NCBI RefSeq assembly: GCF_034274695.1
Contig: NZ_CP128362.1
Span: 7,442,501-7,506,500 of the forward strand
Source: Chitinophaga sp. LS1
GTDB lineage: Bacteria > Bacteroidota > Bacteroidia > Chitinophagales > Chitinophagaceae
Length of the DNA: 64,000 nucleotides
Direction of reading: 5' to 3'
Shown: piece after piece, positions 46,265 through 54,119 of the stretch
Numbering within the stretch: position 1 is the first letter of the stretch
Layout: every line of letters begins with the position of its first letter
The notes under the pieces: model-generated
Seen by the model: only the letters and a program-made list of their open reading frames with translations
Databases searched by the model: none
What the model was told of the DNA's origin: nothing
Made by a program: the position numbers and the translations under genes

Positions 46265-48673
46265 TTAAAACCGTGCACTTAATGTAACACCATATGTACT
46301 GGGAGATGACATAATAACATTTCTACCAAAACTACTATCAGCGCTACCGTATAAGAGATACCTTTCACTGGTTAAGTTCTGGCCCCAAAAGAACAACCCA
46401 TAACTATTATAATTTAATCCGATTCTGGTATTTACCAGGGTATAAGTAGGTTGTTTGATAGAATTTTGCATATCAGCATAATATTTACCTATATTTCTGA
46501 TATCTCCATGAACCACCGTTTTTAATTTTTTCGTTATTCCAAACTCGTATTGTGCACCCAGATAGATGGTATGGCCTGGCGTGTTAGACAAACTATTGCC
46601 GGCTACCTGTGTTTTTGTTTCTACCCCAGTGGTATAATCTACTCTGGTCAATTCAAAGTCTTCATATTTAGTTTTATTCAAACCAACACTACCATCTACC
46701 TGCAAACCTTTTACAGGTATAGCAGAAACTTCTAATTCCAGACCCATGGACTGTGAATTACCAACATTCTCCAACGCATAAGTAAATGGGGAAACGATGT
46801 TACTCATCTGCATATCTTTCCATTTAATGAGGAATGCTGATGCAGCTATACTGACCTTATTTTGTGCAAGGCTAGTCTTATACCCTATTTCAAAATTATC
46901 AGAGTATTCAGGATCGAATGTTTGCTTTGCGTTAGTACTTGTTGTAAATCGCTGTGCATTGATGCCTCCTGCACGGAAACCGCGATTATAAGTAGCATAT
47001 ACATTCGCATGATCATTTACGGCATAGCTAAGAGCAAGTTTGGGCGAAAAAGCAGAATAAGTACCTTTGGCTGTGGTATCAGCAACATAGTTTGTTACTT
47101 CTCCATTTACCAGTACAGCATCACCAAAACCGTTGAATGTTGACTGCCTGTTTTCATAGTCATAACGCAAACCAACAGTGGCTTTAAATTTATCTGCCAA
47201 TTGATAGCTCAGCTCTCCAAAACCAGCCAGTCCATAGTTTTTAGCATCGTTCCTGGAAATGATGTATGAACCTGTGGCCAAACCATACGCTGCAGCATCA
47301 GACTCTGATAATTCATAGACATTATCCCCACCATGGCTTTTCTGTGAAAAACCGTAAATGCCTGCTGTATATTGGAACCTTTTATCATTATTGGAGTTAA
47401 TGCGTACCTCCTGACTATAAACTACCTGTGGTGGTAATAATTCTCCCGGTTTCTTATCATAAAAGGAACTATAATACCCCGGGAAATAAATGTCCTTATA
47501 TCCCATACGGATATTCTGGTAGGCAGAAATTGAAGTGAGCGTAAAGTTGTTACCTGAATATTTAGCCACCAGGGAGTTATTGAATATATTTCTTTGATCT
47601 TGTCCAATTCTTCCAAGATTCAATTTATTTGGATCAGCAAATCCGACGGAGTCATTAAATTGCGATACCATATAAGTAGAATTATTACTCCAGTCCCTTT
47701 GCCCTTTAATGTTCAGTGTAAGCATCAGGCGACTTGAGGGCAACCATTTTAAAAATAAATTACCATACAGATTTTTCGTACCACCCAATTTTTTCCCGTT
47801 TATACTACCATCTGTTGCGCCGGTCCCGGTAGTATCATTTATATAAAATCCATCCTTTGTTTGAAACAATCCGGTAAATCCAAAAAATAATTTGTCTTTC
47901 ACAATTGGCGTCTTAAAGCCAGCACTATAGCGTTGCAGACCCTGATTTCCTACTCCTGCTTCGACAAAGCCCGATGTTTTATTGGTAGGTTTTTTAGTGA
48001 TGATATTCACCACGCCTCCCATTGCATTCCGTCCAAATAAGGTTCCCTGAGGGCCTCTCAATACTTCAATTCGTTCTATATCTGTTAAAGCTGAACCATT
48101 GGCCAGAATATCAAGGTTATTGACATCATCTATATAGGTAGAAACAGCAGGGTTTTCACTGAAAGCCTGGATACCTCTGATCGATTGAATTTGTTCGTAG
48201 GCAACACCCAATTCCTGATAAGCATAATTAGGTACTAAAGCGGCCAGATCACCCAGGCCCCATATACGGTTATCTTCTATCTTTTTTGCAGAAAGGGAAG
48301 TAATTGAAGTGGCGACCTTCATAATATCTTCTTCTCTTTTGTTAGCCGTTACGACAGCCTCACTTAATTGACGGTTTTGCTCAGTTAATGTGATATTCAG
48401 TTCTATTGCTTTGTTAGCAACCACCTTTGTCCCGATAAGTTTTGTTGCAAAACCCATAGCGCTAATACTTAATTGATATGTTCCAGGTAAGATGTTGGCA
48501 ATTTTAAAATCCCCTTGCTTATCGGTAATAGTTGATTTGTTTGTATTTAAAATGGTAATAGTGGCTCCTTCAATGATATTACTATTGGCGGATTTCACTG
48601 TACCACTGATGGATTGTCCCTGTAGATCCGTGAATAGAAACAATCCAAGTAATATGCATACGATTTCTTTCAT
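46265..48673 (-). CDS. TonB-dependent receptor with carboxypeptidase-regulatory-like N-terminus
   Basis: 802 residues. Signal peptide about 1-19 (LQGQ). A carboxypeptidase-regulatory-like beta domain spans about 20-100 (GTVKSANSNIIEGATITIL), then the TonB box/plug region (about 105-235, ITSLSAKKIEDNRIWGLGDLA, EVLRGPQGTLFGRNAMGGV) and the barrel, ending in Phe (SARF). It has the plug and barrel of general metal-complex, cobalamin or small-ligand receptors rather than SusC. It probably heads an operon with the DJ-1/YHS gene and follows a C-x-G-x-C protein gene. The ligand is unknown; a metal chelate is likely from context. Confidence 0.9.
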   Translation of the reverse strand: MKEIVCILLGLFLFTDLQGQSISGTVKSANSNIIEGATITILNTNKSTITDKQGDFKIANILPGTYQLSISAMGFATKLIGTKVVANKAIELNITLTEQNRQLSEAVVTANKREEDIMKVATSITSLSAKKIEDNRIWGLGDLAALVPNYAYQELGVAYEQIQSIRGIQAFSENPAVSTYIDDVNNLDILANGSALTDIERIEVLRGPQGTLFGRNAMGGVVNIITKKPTNKTSGFVEAGVGNQGLQRYSAGFKTPIVKDKLFFGFTGLFQTKDGFYINDTTGTGATDGSINGKKLGGTKNLYGNLFLKWLPSSRLMLTLNIKGQRDWSNNSTYMVSQFNDSVGFADPNKLNLGRIGQDQRNIFNNSLVAKYSGNNFTLTSISAYQNIRMGYKDIYFPGYYSSFYDKKPGELLPPQVVYSQEVRINSNNDKRFQYTAGIYGFSQKSHGGDNVYELSESDAAAYGLATGSYIISRNDAKNYGLAGFGELSYQLADKFKATVGLRYDYENRQSTFNGFGDAVLVNGEVTNYVADTTAKGTYSAFSPKLALSYAVNDHANVYATYNRGFRAGGINAQRFTTSTNAKQTFDPEYSDNFEIGYKTSLAQNKVSIAASAFLIKWKDMQMSNIVSPFTYALENVGNSQSMGLELEVSAIPVKGLQVDGSVGLNKTKYEDFELTRVDYTTGVETKTQVAGNSLSNTPGHTIYLGAQYEFGITKKLKTVVHGDIRNIGKYYADMQNSIKQPTYTLVNTRIGLNYNSYGLFFWGQNLTSERYLLYGSADSSFGRNVIMSSPSTYGVTLSARF

Positions 48674-48686
48674 TTTTATTTATTGA

Positions 48687-48744
48687 ATGCACAGTTTTTT
48701 AGTGTTGATATATTACTATCAACACTATTTATTTTATAGTGCAT
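48687..48744. promoter_or_regulatory. Nested inverted repeats upstream of the second receptor
   Basis: The inner perfect palindrome has 11-bp arms (TAGTGTTGATA/TATCAACACTA, 48700-48727) and a 6-base loop. An outer pair ATGCAC (48687-48692) and GTGCAT (48739-48744) brackets it. It lies 14-71 bp before the receptor ATG, after the C-x-G-x-C gene. It could be an operator, a leader hairpin or a partial terminator; no T tract follows on the minus strand. Confidence 0.5.
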
Positions 48745-48827
48745 AGAAAAAATAATTCCCGTATTACAAGTAAAACATATTTACCGGAATAAGCGAATTG
48801 ATTCAGTAAGTTTTAATAGCGGAGTGT

Positions 48828-49259
48828 CTAAATAAAAATGGGAGGTTTCAGTAATCTTTTATCGATTAAAGGCTGATATAGGGAAGTCTTATTGGGAACA
48901 AAGGGATCTGCTAAAAATTTGTTTTCGTGAGAAATTTCTACAGGTATCATTGGAAAACCAGGCTGAAAAACAAATAGCTCATTCTTGCCAAAAGCATCAG
49001 CAAGTGCCTGCTCCTGTTGCTGTTCATTTTGTATCTGCTTCTTTAAATAACAATGCCCATTGCAATGCATCATTGGCTTGTCTTTGTTGATACAAAATTG
49101 CGCTGTAATTGCCTTTTGATTAATATAGAAGTTTAAAAGGATAATACTTTTGCTAAAGGTTGTAATAAAAATCGCAACCATTGTTAGAAAAAGGACTATA
49201 TGTTTAAAGCAATGGTTCATGAACAGTTTTGCTGGCAATTGACGAGCAAAAGTAAACAT
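48828..49259 (-). CDS. Small membrane-anchored C-x-G-x-C protein (paralogue A)
   Basis: 143 residues, no family recognised. A single hydrophobic segment (about 20-44) is followed by FCINKDKPMMHCNGHCYLKK (about 64-83), then a Gln/Glu-rich helix and a C-terminal region ending PPIFI. The spacing C-x-N-[KR]-x6-C-[NK]-G-x-C is shared with the proteins at 49339 and 51080. Three Cys plus a His suggest a metal site on the outer face of the inner membrane. An ATG at 49220 is an alternative start closer to the hydrophobic segment. It is followed on the same strand by the receptor and DJ-1/YHS genes. Function is unknown; metal binding is inference. Confidence 0.7.
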   Translation of the reverse strand: MFTFARQLPAKLFMNHCFKHIVLFLTMVAIFITTFSKSIILLNFYINQKAITAQFCINKDKPMMHCNGHCYLKKQIQNEQQQEQALADAFGKNELFVFQPGFPMIPVEISHENKFLADPFVPNKTSLYQPLIDKRLLKPPIFI

Positions 49260-49338
49260 ATTTTATATACTCTGCCGCAAAAAGGTGAAATAGAAAATAT
49301 TTACAACAAATAAAAAATATCCATGATAAAGGTTATTT

Positions 49339-49734
49339 TTGCCCCAAAATCAGGAATTGGCAATTTTTAAGCAAATATCAGTATTCTTATTAATGACTGC
49401 CCTTATGGCCCAGTCATTAAACAAGGTGCTTATTGTGTTTGATTATTACGCCAACACAGCCACATTTGCCGAAAAATGTGAAAATAAGGCCCGCCCTTCT
49501 ATGCATTGTAATGGTAAGTGCCAGATGATGAAAAAGCTAAAACAGGAAGAAAACCGGGAAAATAAAGCCCCGGAAAAAAGAAGTGAGAACCGTGATGAGC
49601 TTGTTGTCTCGAATTACCCCCTGTTTACGCTGAATATCAATTTACCCGTAATTGTTGCACAGGAATACATTATCAATAATGATAGTACAATTGTTAAAAT
49701 GCCCCGTTCCTGTTTCCATCCTCCTTCCTGCTAA
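49339..49734 (+). CDS. Small membrane-anchored C-x-G-x-C protein (paralogue B)
   Basis: 131 residues from a TTG at 49339; TTG 49357 is also possible, and no ATG precedes the hydrophobic segment in frame. A TATTTTTG at 49334-49341 matches the -7 consensus and would favour the later start. The hydrophobic segment is about 10-32, then KCENKARPSMHCNGKCQMMKK (C-x-N-K-x6-C-N-G-x-C), a charged Lys/Glu helix and a C-terminus FHPPSC with an extra Cys. It is divergent from paralogue A, with about 80 bp between them. Downstream lie a small membrane protein and a receptor remnant, mirroring paralogue A plus receptor. Function is unknown. Confidence 0.65.
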   Translation: MPQNQELAIFKQISVFLLMTALMAQSLNKVLIVFDYYANTATFAEKCENKARPSMHCNGKCQMMKKLKQEENRENKAPEKRSENRDELVVSNYPLFTLNINLPVIVAQEYIINNDSTIVKMPRSCFHPPSC

Positions 49735-49810
49735 TTGATTTATGCTTCGCTGTTATGCCATGTAAGTAATTTACATGTGCTATGTATTTCCGATCACCCA
49801 AAAAATATGT

Positions 49811-50095
49811 ATGAAACATTTGTTAAGTTCTGTATACAACAGGATCAGGGCTAGCTATTTCTACCCGGAAATGAAACAACTGTTCCGGTTGGCTATGGCA
49901 GTCGCATTTTTATTCTGCATCTACAATTACGGAAAAATATTGTTTACTGAACAAGGCAGTGTGTGGTCAGCCGTGTTTATGCTGGCCGTAGTGCTCGCAT
50001 TGGTGATCAGAATTTACTTCCGGATTATGATCATAAAGTATCATGAAAAAGATATTCATATCAGGCTGTTTGAAAACATACAGGACCGTGTCTAA
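49811..50095 (+). CDS. Small two-helix membrane protein, unknown function
   Basis: 94 residues from the ATG at 49811; an ATG at 49775 would add 12 residues without family support. Two hydrophobic segments lie at about 22-40 and 50-72, with a positively charged loop after the second (RIYFRIMIIKYHEKD). No family is recognised. It lies between paralogue B and the receptor remnant on the same strand and could have been part of their operon. The remnant begins at its stop codon in another frame, so a deletion endpoint may lie here. Confidence 0.5.
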   Translation: MKHLLSSVYNRIRASYFYPEMKQLFRLAMAVAFLFCIYNYGKILFTEQGSVWSAVFMLAVVLALVIRIYFRIMIIKYHEKDIHIRLFENIQDRV

Positions 50096-50097
50096 CC

Positions 50098-50382
50098 TTT
50101 AATAACTTCTATGCCAGTTATCAATTACCAGTGGGATTAGGAATAGGCGCCGGAGGAAATTATGCCTCCCGTAATCTGATCATTAATAATACAACGAACG
50201 GCCAGTTTTACCTGGATAGTTATACGCTTATCAATGCATCGCTATTCTACAATCATGCACGATACAGGTTTGCTATTACAGCTGATAATATTGGTAACAA
50301 GGCTTATTATACAGGTGGTTCCGGCACCTTTACTCCCGGAATGCTACGTAGATTTGCAGGTAGCATAGCAGTGCGATTCTAA
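50098..50382 (+). pseudogene. C-terminal remnant of a TonB-dependent receptor
   Basis: An open frame of 94 codons with no proper start, running to the stop at 50382. Its translation (NNFYASYQL, GGNYASRNLIINNTTNGQFY, FAITADNIGNKAYYTGG, SIAVRF) aligns along its length with the last ~95 residues of the receptor at 42923 (GGYYVGRDLIINSKSAGQFY, FTADNLFNKKYYYGG). These are the last barrel strands with the terminal Phe. The plug and about 600 residues are missing. A good terminator hairpin follows, as expected for the former gene. It is a fossil of a second siderophore-type receptor. Confidence 0.8.
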
Positions 50383-50388
50383 TGGATG

Positions 50389-50422
50389 AAAGGTATGCTG
50401 CTCCTGGTAGCAGCATACCTTT
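50389..50422 (+). terminator. Terminator hairpin behind the receptor remnant
   Basis: Perfect 14-bp arms (AAAGGTATGCTGCT/AGCAGCATACCTTT) with a 6-base loop. It insulates the SCO gene (starts 50435) from the remnant. The T tract is within the 3' arm end only. Confidence 0.75.
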
Positions 50423-50434
50423 AAATTAATTCTT

Positions 50435-51070
50435 ATGAAGACAGGAGTACCAATAGTATTATTTATCGTTATTATCAACGGGTTGATTTCCTGCCACCTT
50501 CAACCAAAGCGATTACCTATCCTTGGCGATGCTGATTATAGGCAGCATCCAATCACTGGTAAAACAGATACCATCTATCCGGTTATTGCAGACTTTAGAC
50601 TTACGGATCAGGATAGTAATCTGATCACAAACAGTACGTTTGACGACCGGATATATGTTGCCGATTTTATTTTCCTCTCCTGTCCAACCATTTGCCCTAA
50701 AATGACAAAGGAAATGCTGAAGGTATACCATGCCTTTGATGATAATAAACATGTGAACTTTATCTCACACACAATAGACCCGGAATATGATACAATTCCA
50801 CGCCTGAGATCTTATAGCACATCCCTCGGCGTACAGACCGAAAGATGGCATTTTGTTACAGCCCCTGCAGATACTATTTACAAGCTGGCAGCTTCCTATT
50901 ATGCAACCGTATATCCTGATAGCACTGTGCCTGGAGGCTTTACACACAGTGGAGGCTTTTTATTGATAGACAAGCAAAGGCATATCAGGGGAGTTTATGA
51001 TGGCACCGATACCACCGAAACCGGAAGATTGATCAGGGACATTCATGTACTGTTAAAAGAACGTATATAA
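50435..51070 (+). CDS. SCO1/SenC family copper-chaperone-like lipoprotein
   Basis: 211 residues. Lipobox GLISC gives lipidated Cys20. The thioredoxin-like SCO domain (about 45-208) has the copper ligands Cys83 and Cys87 in SCPTICP and His171 in FTHSGG, so it should bind Cu and act as a thiol-disulfide or copper-delivery factor outside the inner membrane. SCO proteins usually assemble CuA of haem-copper oxidases; none is visible here, and the neighbour is a bd-like cytochrome c module. Paralogue C starts 9 bp downstream, so these two genes are linked. Confidence 0.92.
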   Translation: MKTGVPIVLFIVIINGLISCHLQPKRLPILGDADYRQHPITGKTDTIYPVIADFRLTDQDSNLITNSTFDDRIYVADFIFLSCPTICPKMTKEMLKVYHAFDDNKHVNFISHTIDPEYDTIPRLRSYSTSLGVQTERWHFVTAPADTIYKLAASYYATVYPDSTVPGGFTHSGGFLLIDKQRHIRGVYDGTDTTETGRLIRDIHVLLKERI

Positions 51071-51079
51071 GTATACATA

Positions 51080-51445
51080 TTGAAGAAGCTCGCAGCCATA
51101 TTACTTATCTTTTCACTATTCATTCAGACAACTGCCAATGTCTGGCTGGTAGGGCTGTTTTATTTGAAACGGGACTATATTGCGACCAACTATTGTATAA
51201 ACCGGTTTGACAAAATTCCTGTATGTAAAGGTTCCTGCTTTCTTGAAAAGCAATTGGAGAAAGAACAGGAAAGAGAGAAAAGAAATCTGGAACTTAAACA
51301 AACCCCAGTTACTCTTTGGGTGCATGTCATTCAGACAACAGGACAGACATGCCCTATTGCTATTATTAAAAATAATTTCCCCGATATCAGCATCGATCTA
51401 TTAACCGGTATTAAATATCCTATCCTGCGCCCCCCTATCGCCTGA
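51080..51445 (+). CDS. Small membrane-anchored C-x-G-x-C protein (paralogue C)
   Basis: 121 residues from a TTG at 51080, 9 bp after the SCO stop; no ATG is available upstream of the hydrophobic segment. The segment spans about 4-28, then YCINRFDKIPVCKGSCFLEK carries C-x-N-R-x6-C-K-G-x-C, with a Glu/Lys-rich helix behind it and a Pro-rich end (ILRPPIA). It matches paralogues A and B in layout and motif spacing but little else. Linkage to SCO suggests copper, as a candidate partner for metal relay; this is inference from context. Confidence 0.65.
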   Translation: MKKLAAILLIFSLFIQTTANVWLVGLFYLKRDYIATNYCINRFDKIPVCKGSCFLEKQLEKEQEREKRNLELKQTPVTLWVHVIQTTGQTCPIAIIKNNFPDISIDLLTGIKYPILRPPIA

Positions 51446-51484
51446 TCCTTTCTACATATTTTTTTTGATCACCAATTAGTACCC

Positions 51485-52363
51485 ATGATAGTTATGAGGG
51501 AGTCAATCCCGGTTTACTCATTAGGTACTTTTGGCCCGGACTCAAATGATTTCCGTATAGACAGACTTTCTTTTCTGTTACAGCAATATCCTTTCCTGGA
51601 GCATCTGTACAGGCCATCTTATTATATGCTAATATGTATATGGGAGGCCGTGGGATGGGTGACTATTGATAATGAAAAAATCAATGCGGAAGGGCCAAAA
51701 GTAATATTTGTAAAACCAAACAACATCTGTTGCCTGGATTTAAGTAACCTGGCAACTGGCTTTATTGTGTGCTTTACAGATAATTTTTTTTCATTGAGGT
51801 ATAATAATAATGTGCTGCACAGATTTGCGTTCATGACACAGCATGCGTCAATAACAACAAGAATCAGTCATGAACAGACAAATAAATGGGATAACCTTTT
51901 ACAGCAGATTCTGGATGAGTTTGAAAATATGCTCGAAGGAAAAAACGACCTGCTAAGATCTTATCTCAATATCCTGTTACACGAACTCGACCGCACTATA
52001 TTTAAATTACCTGTTAAGGAAGAAAAGAATATAAAGCATGCAAAAATCATCCGGTTTGAGCAACTGGTAGAAGATAACTATGCACATCACCGGCATCCTT
52101 CTTTTTATGCAGATCAGCTACATATTACAACCAATTACCTGAATAAGCTCTGCCATGAGTTTTATCATATCACCAGTGGCAGCCTGATAAGGGCACGGAT
52201 TGTGAAAGAAGCCAGCAGACTGCTGCACCATACCTCTCAGTCTGTAGCTGAGATTGCATATGAACTGGGATTCGAGAGTGCATCTTACTTCAATACATTT
52301 TATAAAAAGGAAACCGGCATGACACCGGAAAATTTTAGAAAATCAAAAACATTCAAATCATGA
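51485..52363 (+). CDS. AraC family transcriptional regulator
   Basis: 292 residues. The N-terminal ~165 residues form a variable sensor domain (VIFVKPNNICCLDLSN, FIVCFTDNFF). The C-terminal ~105 residues are a double HTH with HPSFYADQLHITTNYLNKLC and the signature VAEIAYELGFESASYFNTFYKKETGMTPENFR. It sits between the SCO/C-x-G-x-C genes and the bd-like cytochrome module, with the next gene overlapping its stop by 4 bp (ATGA), so it is probably a local regulator of this cluster. The signal is unknown. Confidence 0.88.
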   Translation: MIVMRESIPVYSLGTFGPDSNDFRIDRLSFLLQQYPFLEHLYRPSYYMLICIWEAVGWVTIDNEKINAEGPKVIFVKPNNICCLDLSNLATGFIVCFTDNFFSLRYNNNVLHRFAFMTQHASITTRISHEQTNKWDNLLQQILDEFENMLEGKNDLLRSYLNILLHELDRTIFKLPVKEEKNIKHAKIIRFEQLVEDNYAHHRHPSFYADQLHITTNYLNKLCHEFYHITSGSLIRARIVKEASRLLHHTSQSVAEIAYELGFESASYFNTFYKKETGMTPENFRKSKTFKS

Positions 52364-52554
52364 ACAACAATAACCAAAAAACTATAGGATATATCTATTT
52401 CATCAATCGCGTAGCACTATTACTTTTTATATGTGTGTTAGTATTCTTTTTTATCAGAGTAATGATTGTAAAAAAGGACAGTCACGAATTTGAAAACGTC
52501 AGGATTGAAAATGAAAATATCGAGTCTTCATTATCTATACATTCTTCCCTTTAA
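52360..52554 (+). CDS. 64-residue single-TM protein of unknown function
   Basis: Starts within the AraC stop codon (ATGA overlap), which supports translation coupling. The single hydrophobic helix is about 18-38 (VALLLFICVLVFFFIRVMIV), followed by an acidic tail with repeated ENE/ENV text. No family is recognised. It precedes the bd-like subunit gene by 57 bp and may be a membrane accessory of that module. Confidence 0.5.
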   Translation: MNNNNQKTIGYIYFINRVALLLFICVLVFFFIRVMIVKKDSHEFENVRIENENIESSLSIHSSL

Positions 52555-52610
52555 TCGGAGCTGGACCAGCGATGTTATCACGAACTTTGTAAGATAAATG
52601 TAAGCTTAGT

Positions 52611-54077
52611 ATGGACTTTCCATTATTTCACCTCGATTGGCTGAACGATAGGTTTTTGATAGCTATGATTGCTATCATTCATGTGCTCATTAATCATGGA
52701 CTCGCTGTAGGGTTTATCCCATTGGTTACCTGGCTGGAACAAAAAGGGGTAAAAAATAGTAGTAGCGCAGAAATCACAGATTTTACCTGGGATAATATGG
52801 TGTATAAGATGATGAAAGTCGGTTTCATCATTACCACTACACTGGGCGCTATGACAGGAGTTGGTATCTGGTTTTCTGTAGCCCTCGTAAGCCCTGCATC
52901 TATAGGTAGTCTTATAAGAGTCTTCTATTGGGCATGGTTTACGGAATGGCTCGTGTTTGTAACTGAAGTTGTATTGATTGTTATTTACTTCCTGACTTGG
53001 AAGAATGCGAACAAATCATTGACTTCCAAACTCAGGCACATCAGGTTTGGCTGGTTTCTATCTATTTTTTCCTGGATTACAATGGCCATTATTGTATCCA
53101 TTCTTAGCTTCATGATGGACCCGGGCAACTGGAAAACACATCATAGCCTGCTGAATGGCTTTACAAATCCGATTTACCTGCCACAGTTAATGTTCCGTAC
53201 CCCTACTGCAATGCTGGTTGGTGGCGTATTTGGCCTTATGTTGATTACGCTCTTTACAGATACAGGTACTGCCATGCGGCAAAAGGCTGTGCGGGCAGCT
53301 TCTGCCTGGATACTTTGCTGGGCTCCATTTTCACTGGCAGGAGCAATCAATTATTACAGGGTGATGCCCGCTGCCATGAAAGCAAACATGAGTACGGCTA
53401 TAGGCACTATTGATTTTTCACAATTTTACACCCTGTTGCAGTATGTCATAATGGTTGCAATAACCATCGTTTTACTACTGGCAATACTAGGCCTTTTAAA
53501 ATCCGGGTGGATGAGGTTCCCTTTAGCACTGGTGGCCTGCATCATGGCTTTTGGTTTCCTTGGAATTTTTGAGCGTGTCAGGGAGTTTATCAGAAAGCCT
53601 TATGTAATTGGTGGTTACATGTATAGCAACCTGTTGAGAGAAGAAGATTATCCACTTTATAAAAAAGACGGTATTCTCAAATATGCGACCTATACAAGTA
53701 CGCCGGAAGTAACTCCGGATAATAAAATTGAAGCAGGTCGTAATGTATTCATGCTGGCATGCAGCCGTTGCCATACCACACAGGGAGTCAATTCTATCAC
53801 TTATGTATTTGAACGTATGTATGGATTTGGCAAACCACTGGATGAAAACTCAATGGCCGCCTATATACCTACAATGCACAATGCACGAACTTATATGCCG
53901 CCATTTCCTGGTAATAAACAGGAGCTAAAAGCACTGGTAGCTTATATCAAATATGTTCAGGAAACAAAAGAAGTGATCGAAGGTGCACAGACAGAGGGCG
54001 TAACAGTCAATAAACTAAATGATATGGAAGCTGCCAAAGTCGTCATGGAAAAACAACAGGAAGAAAAAACGCGCTGA
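52611..54077 (+). CDS. bd-like membrane subunit with C-terminal cytochrome c domain (subunit 1)
   Basis: 488 residues. About eight transmembrane helices fill residues 12-345. CydA-like features are the N-terminal helix with His24 and His29 (HVLINHG), a helix start LGAMTGVGIWF, acidic residues in FTEWLVFVTE, and REFIRKPYVIGGYMYSN, which resembles the CydA segment around GRQPW. The C-terminal domain carries a c-type haem site, CSRCH at 384-388, and a Met-rich tail. This fits the bd-family branch with fused cytochrome c (often called OR-C), but typical quinol-loop motifs are not clear. It may be an oxygen reductase or a quinol-cytochrome c oxidoreductase. It pairs with the next gene 43 bp downstream. 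Confidence 0.65.
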   Translation: MDFPLFHLDWLNDRFLIAMIAIIHVLINHGLAVGFIPLVTWLEQKGVKNSSSAEITDFTWDNMVYKMMKVGFIITTTLGAMTGVGIWFSVALVSPASIGSLIRVFYWAWFTEWLVFVTEVVLIVIYFLTWKNANKSLTSKLRHIRFGWFLSIFSWITMAIIVSILSFMMDPGNWKTHHSLLNGFTNPIYLPQLMFRTPTAMLVGGVFGLMLITLFTDTGTAMRQKAVRAASAWILCWAPFSLAGAINYYRVMPAAMKANMSTAIGTIDFSQFYTLLQYVIMVAITIVLLLAILGLLKSGWMRFPLALVACIMAFGFLGIFERVREFIRKPYVIGGYMYSNLLREEDYPLYKKDGILKYATYTSTPEVTPDNKIEAGRNVFMLACSRCHTTQGVNSITYVFERMYGFGKPLDENSMAAYIPTMHNARTYMPPFPGNKQELKALVAYIKYVQETKEVIEGAQTEGVTVNKLNDMEAAKVVMEKQQEEKTR

Positions 54078-54119
54078 CCAACAGTAAAACAATTTAATTC
54101 ATTTAAACAGAACTTAGAC

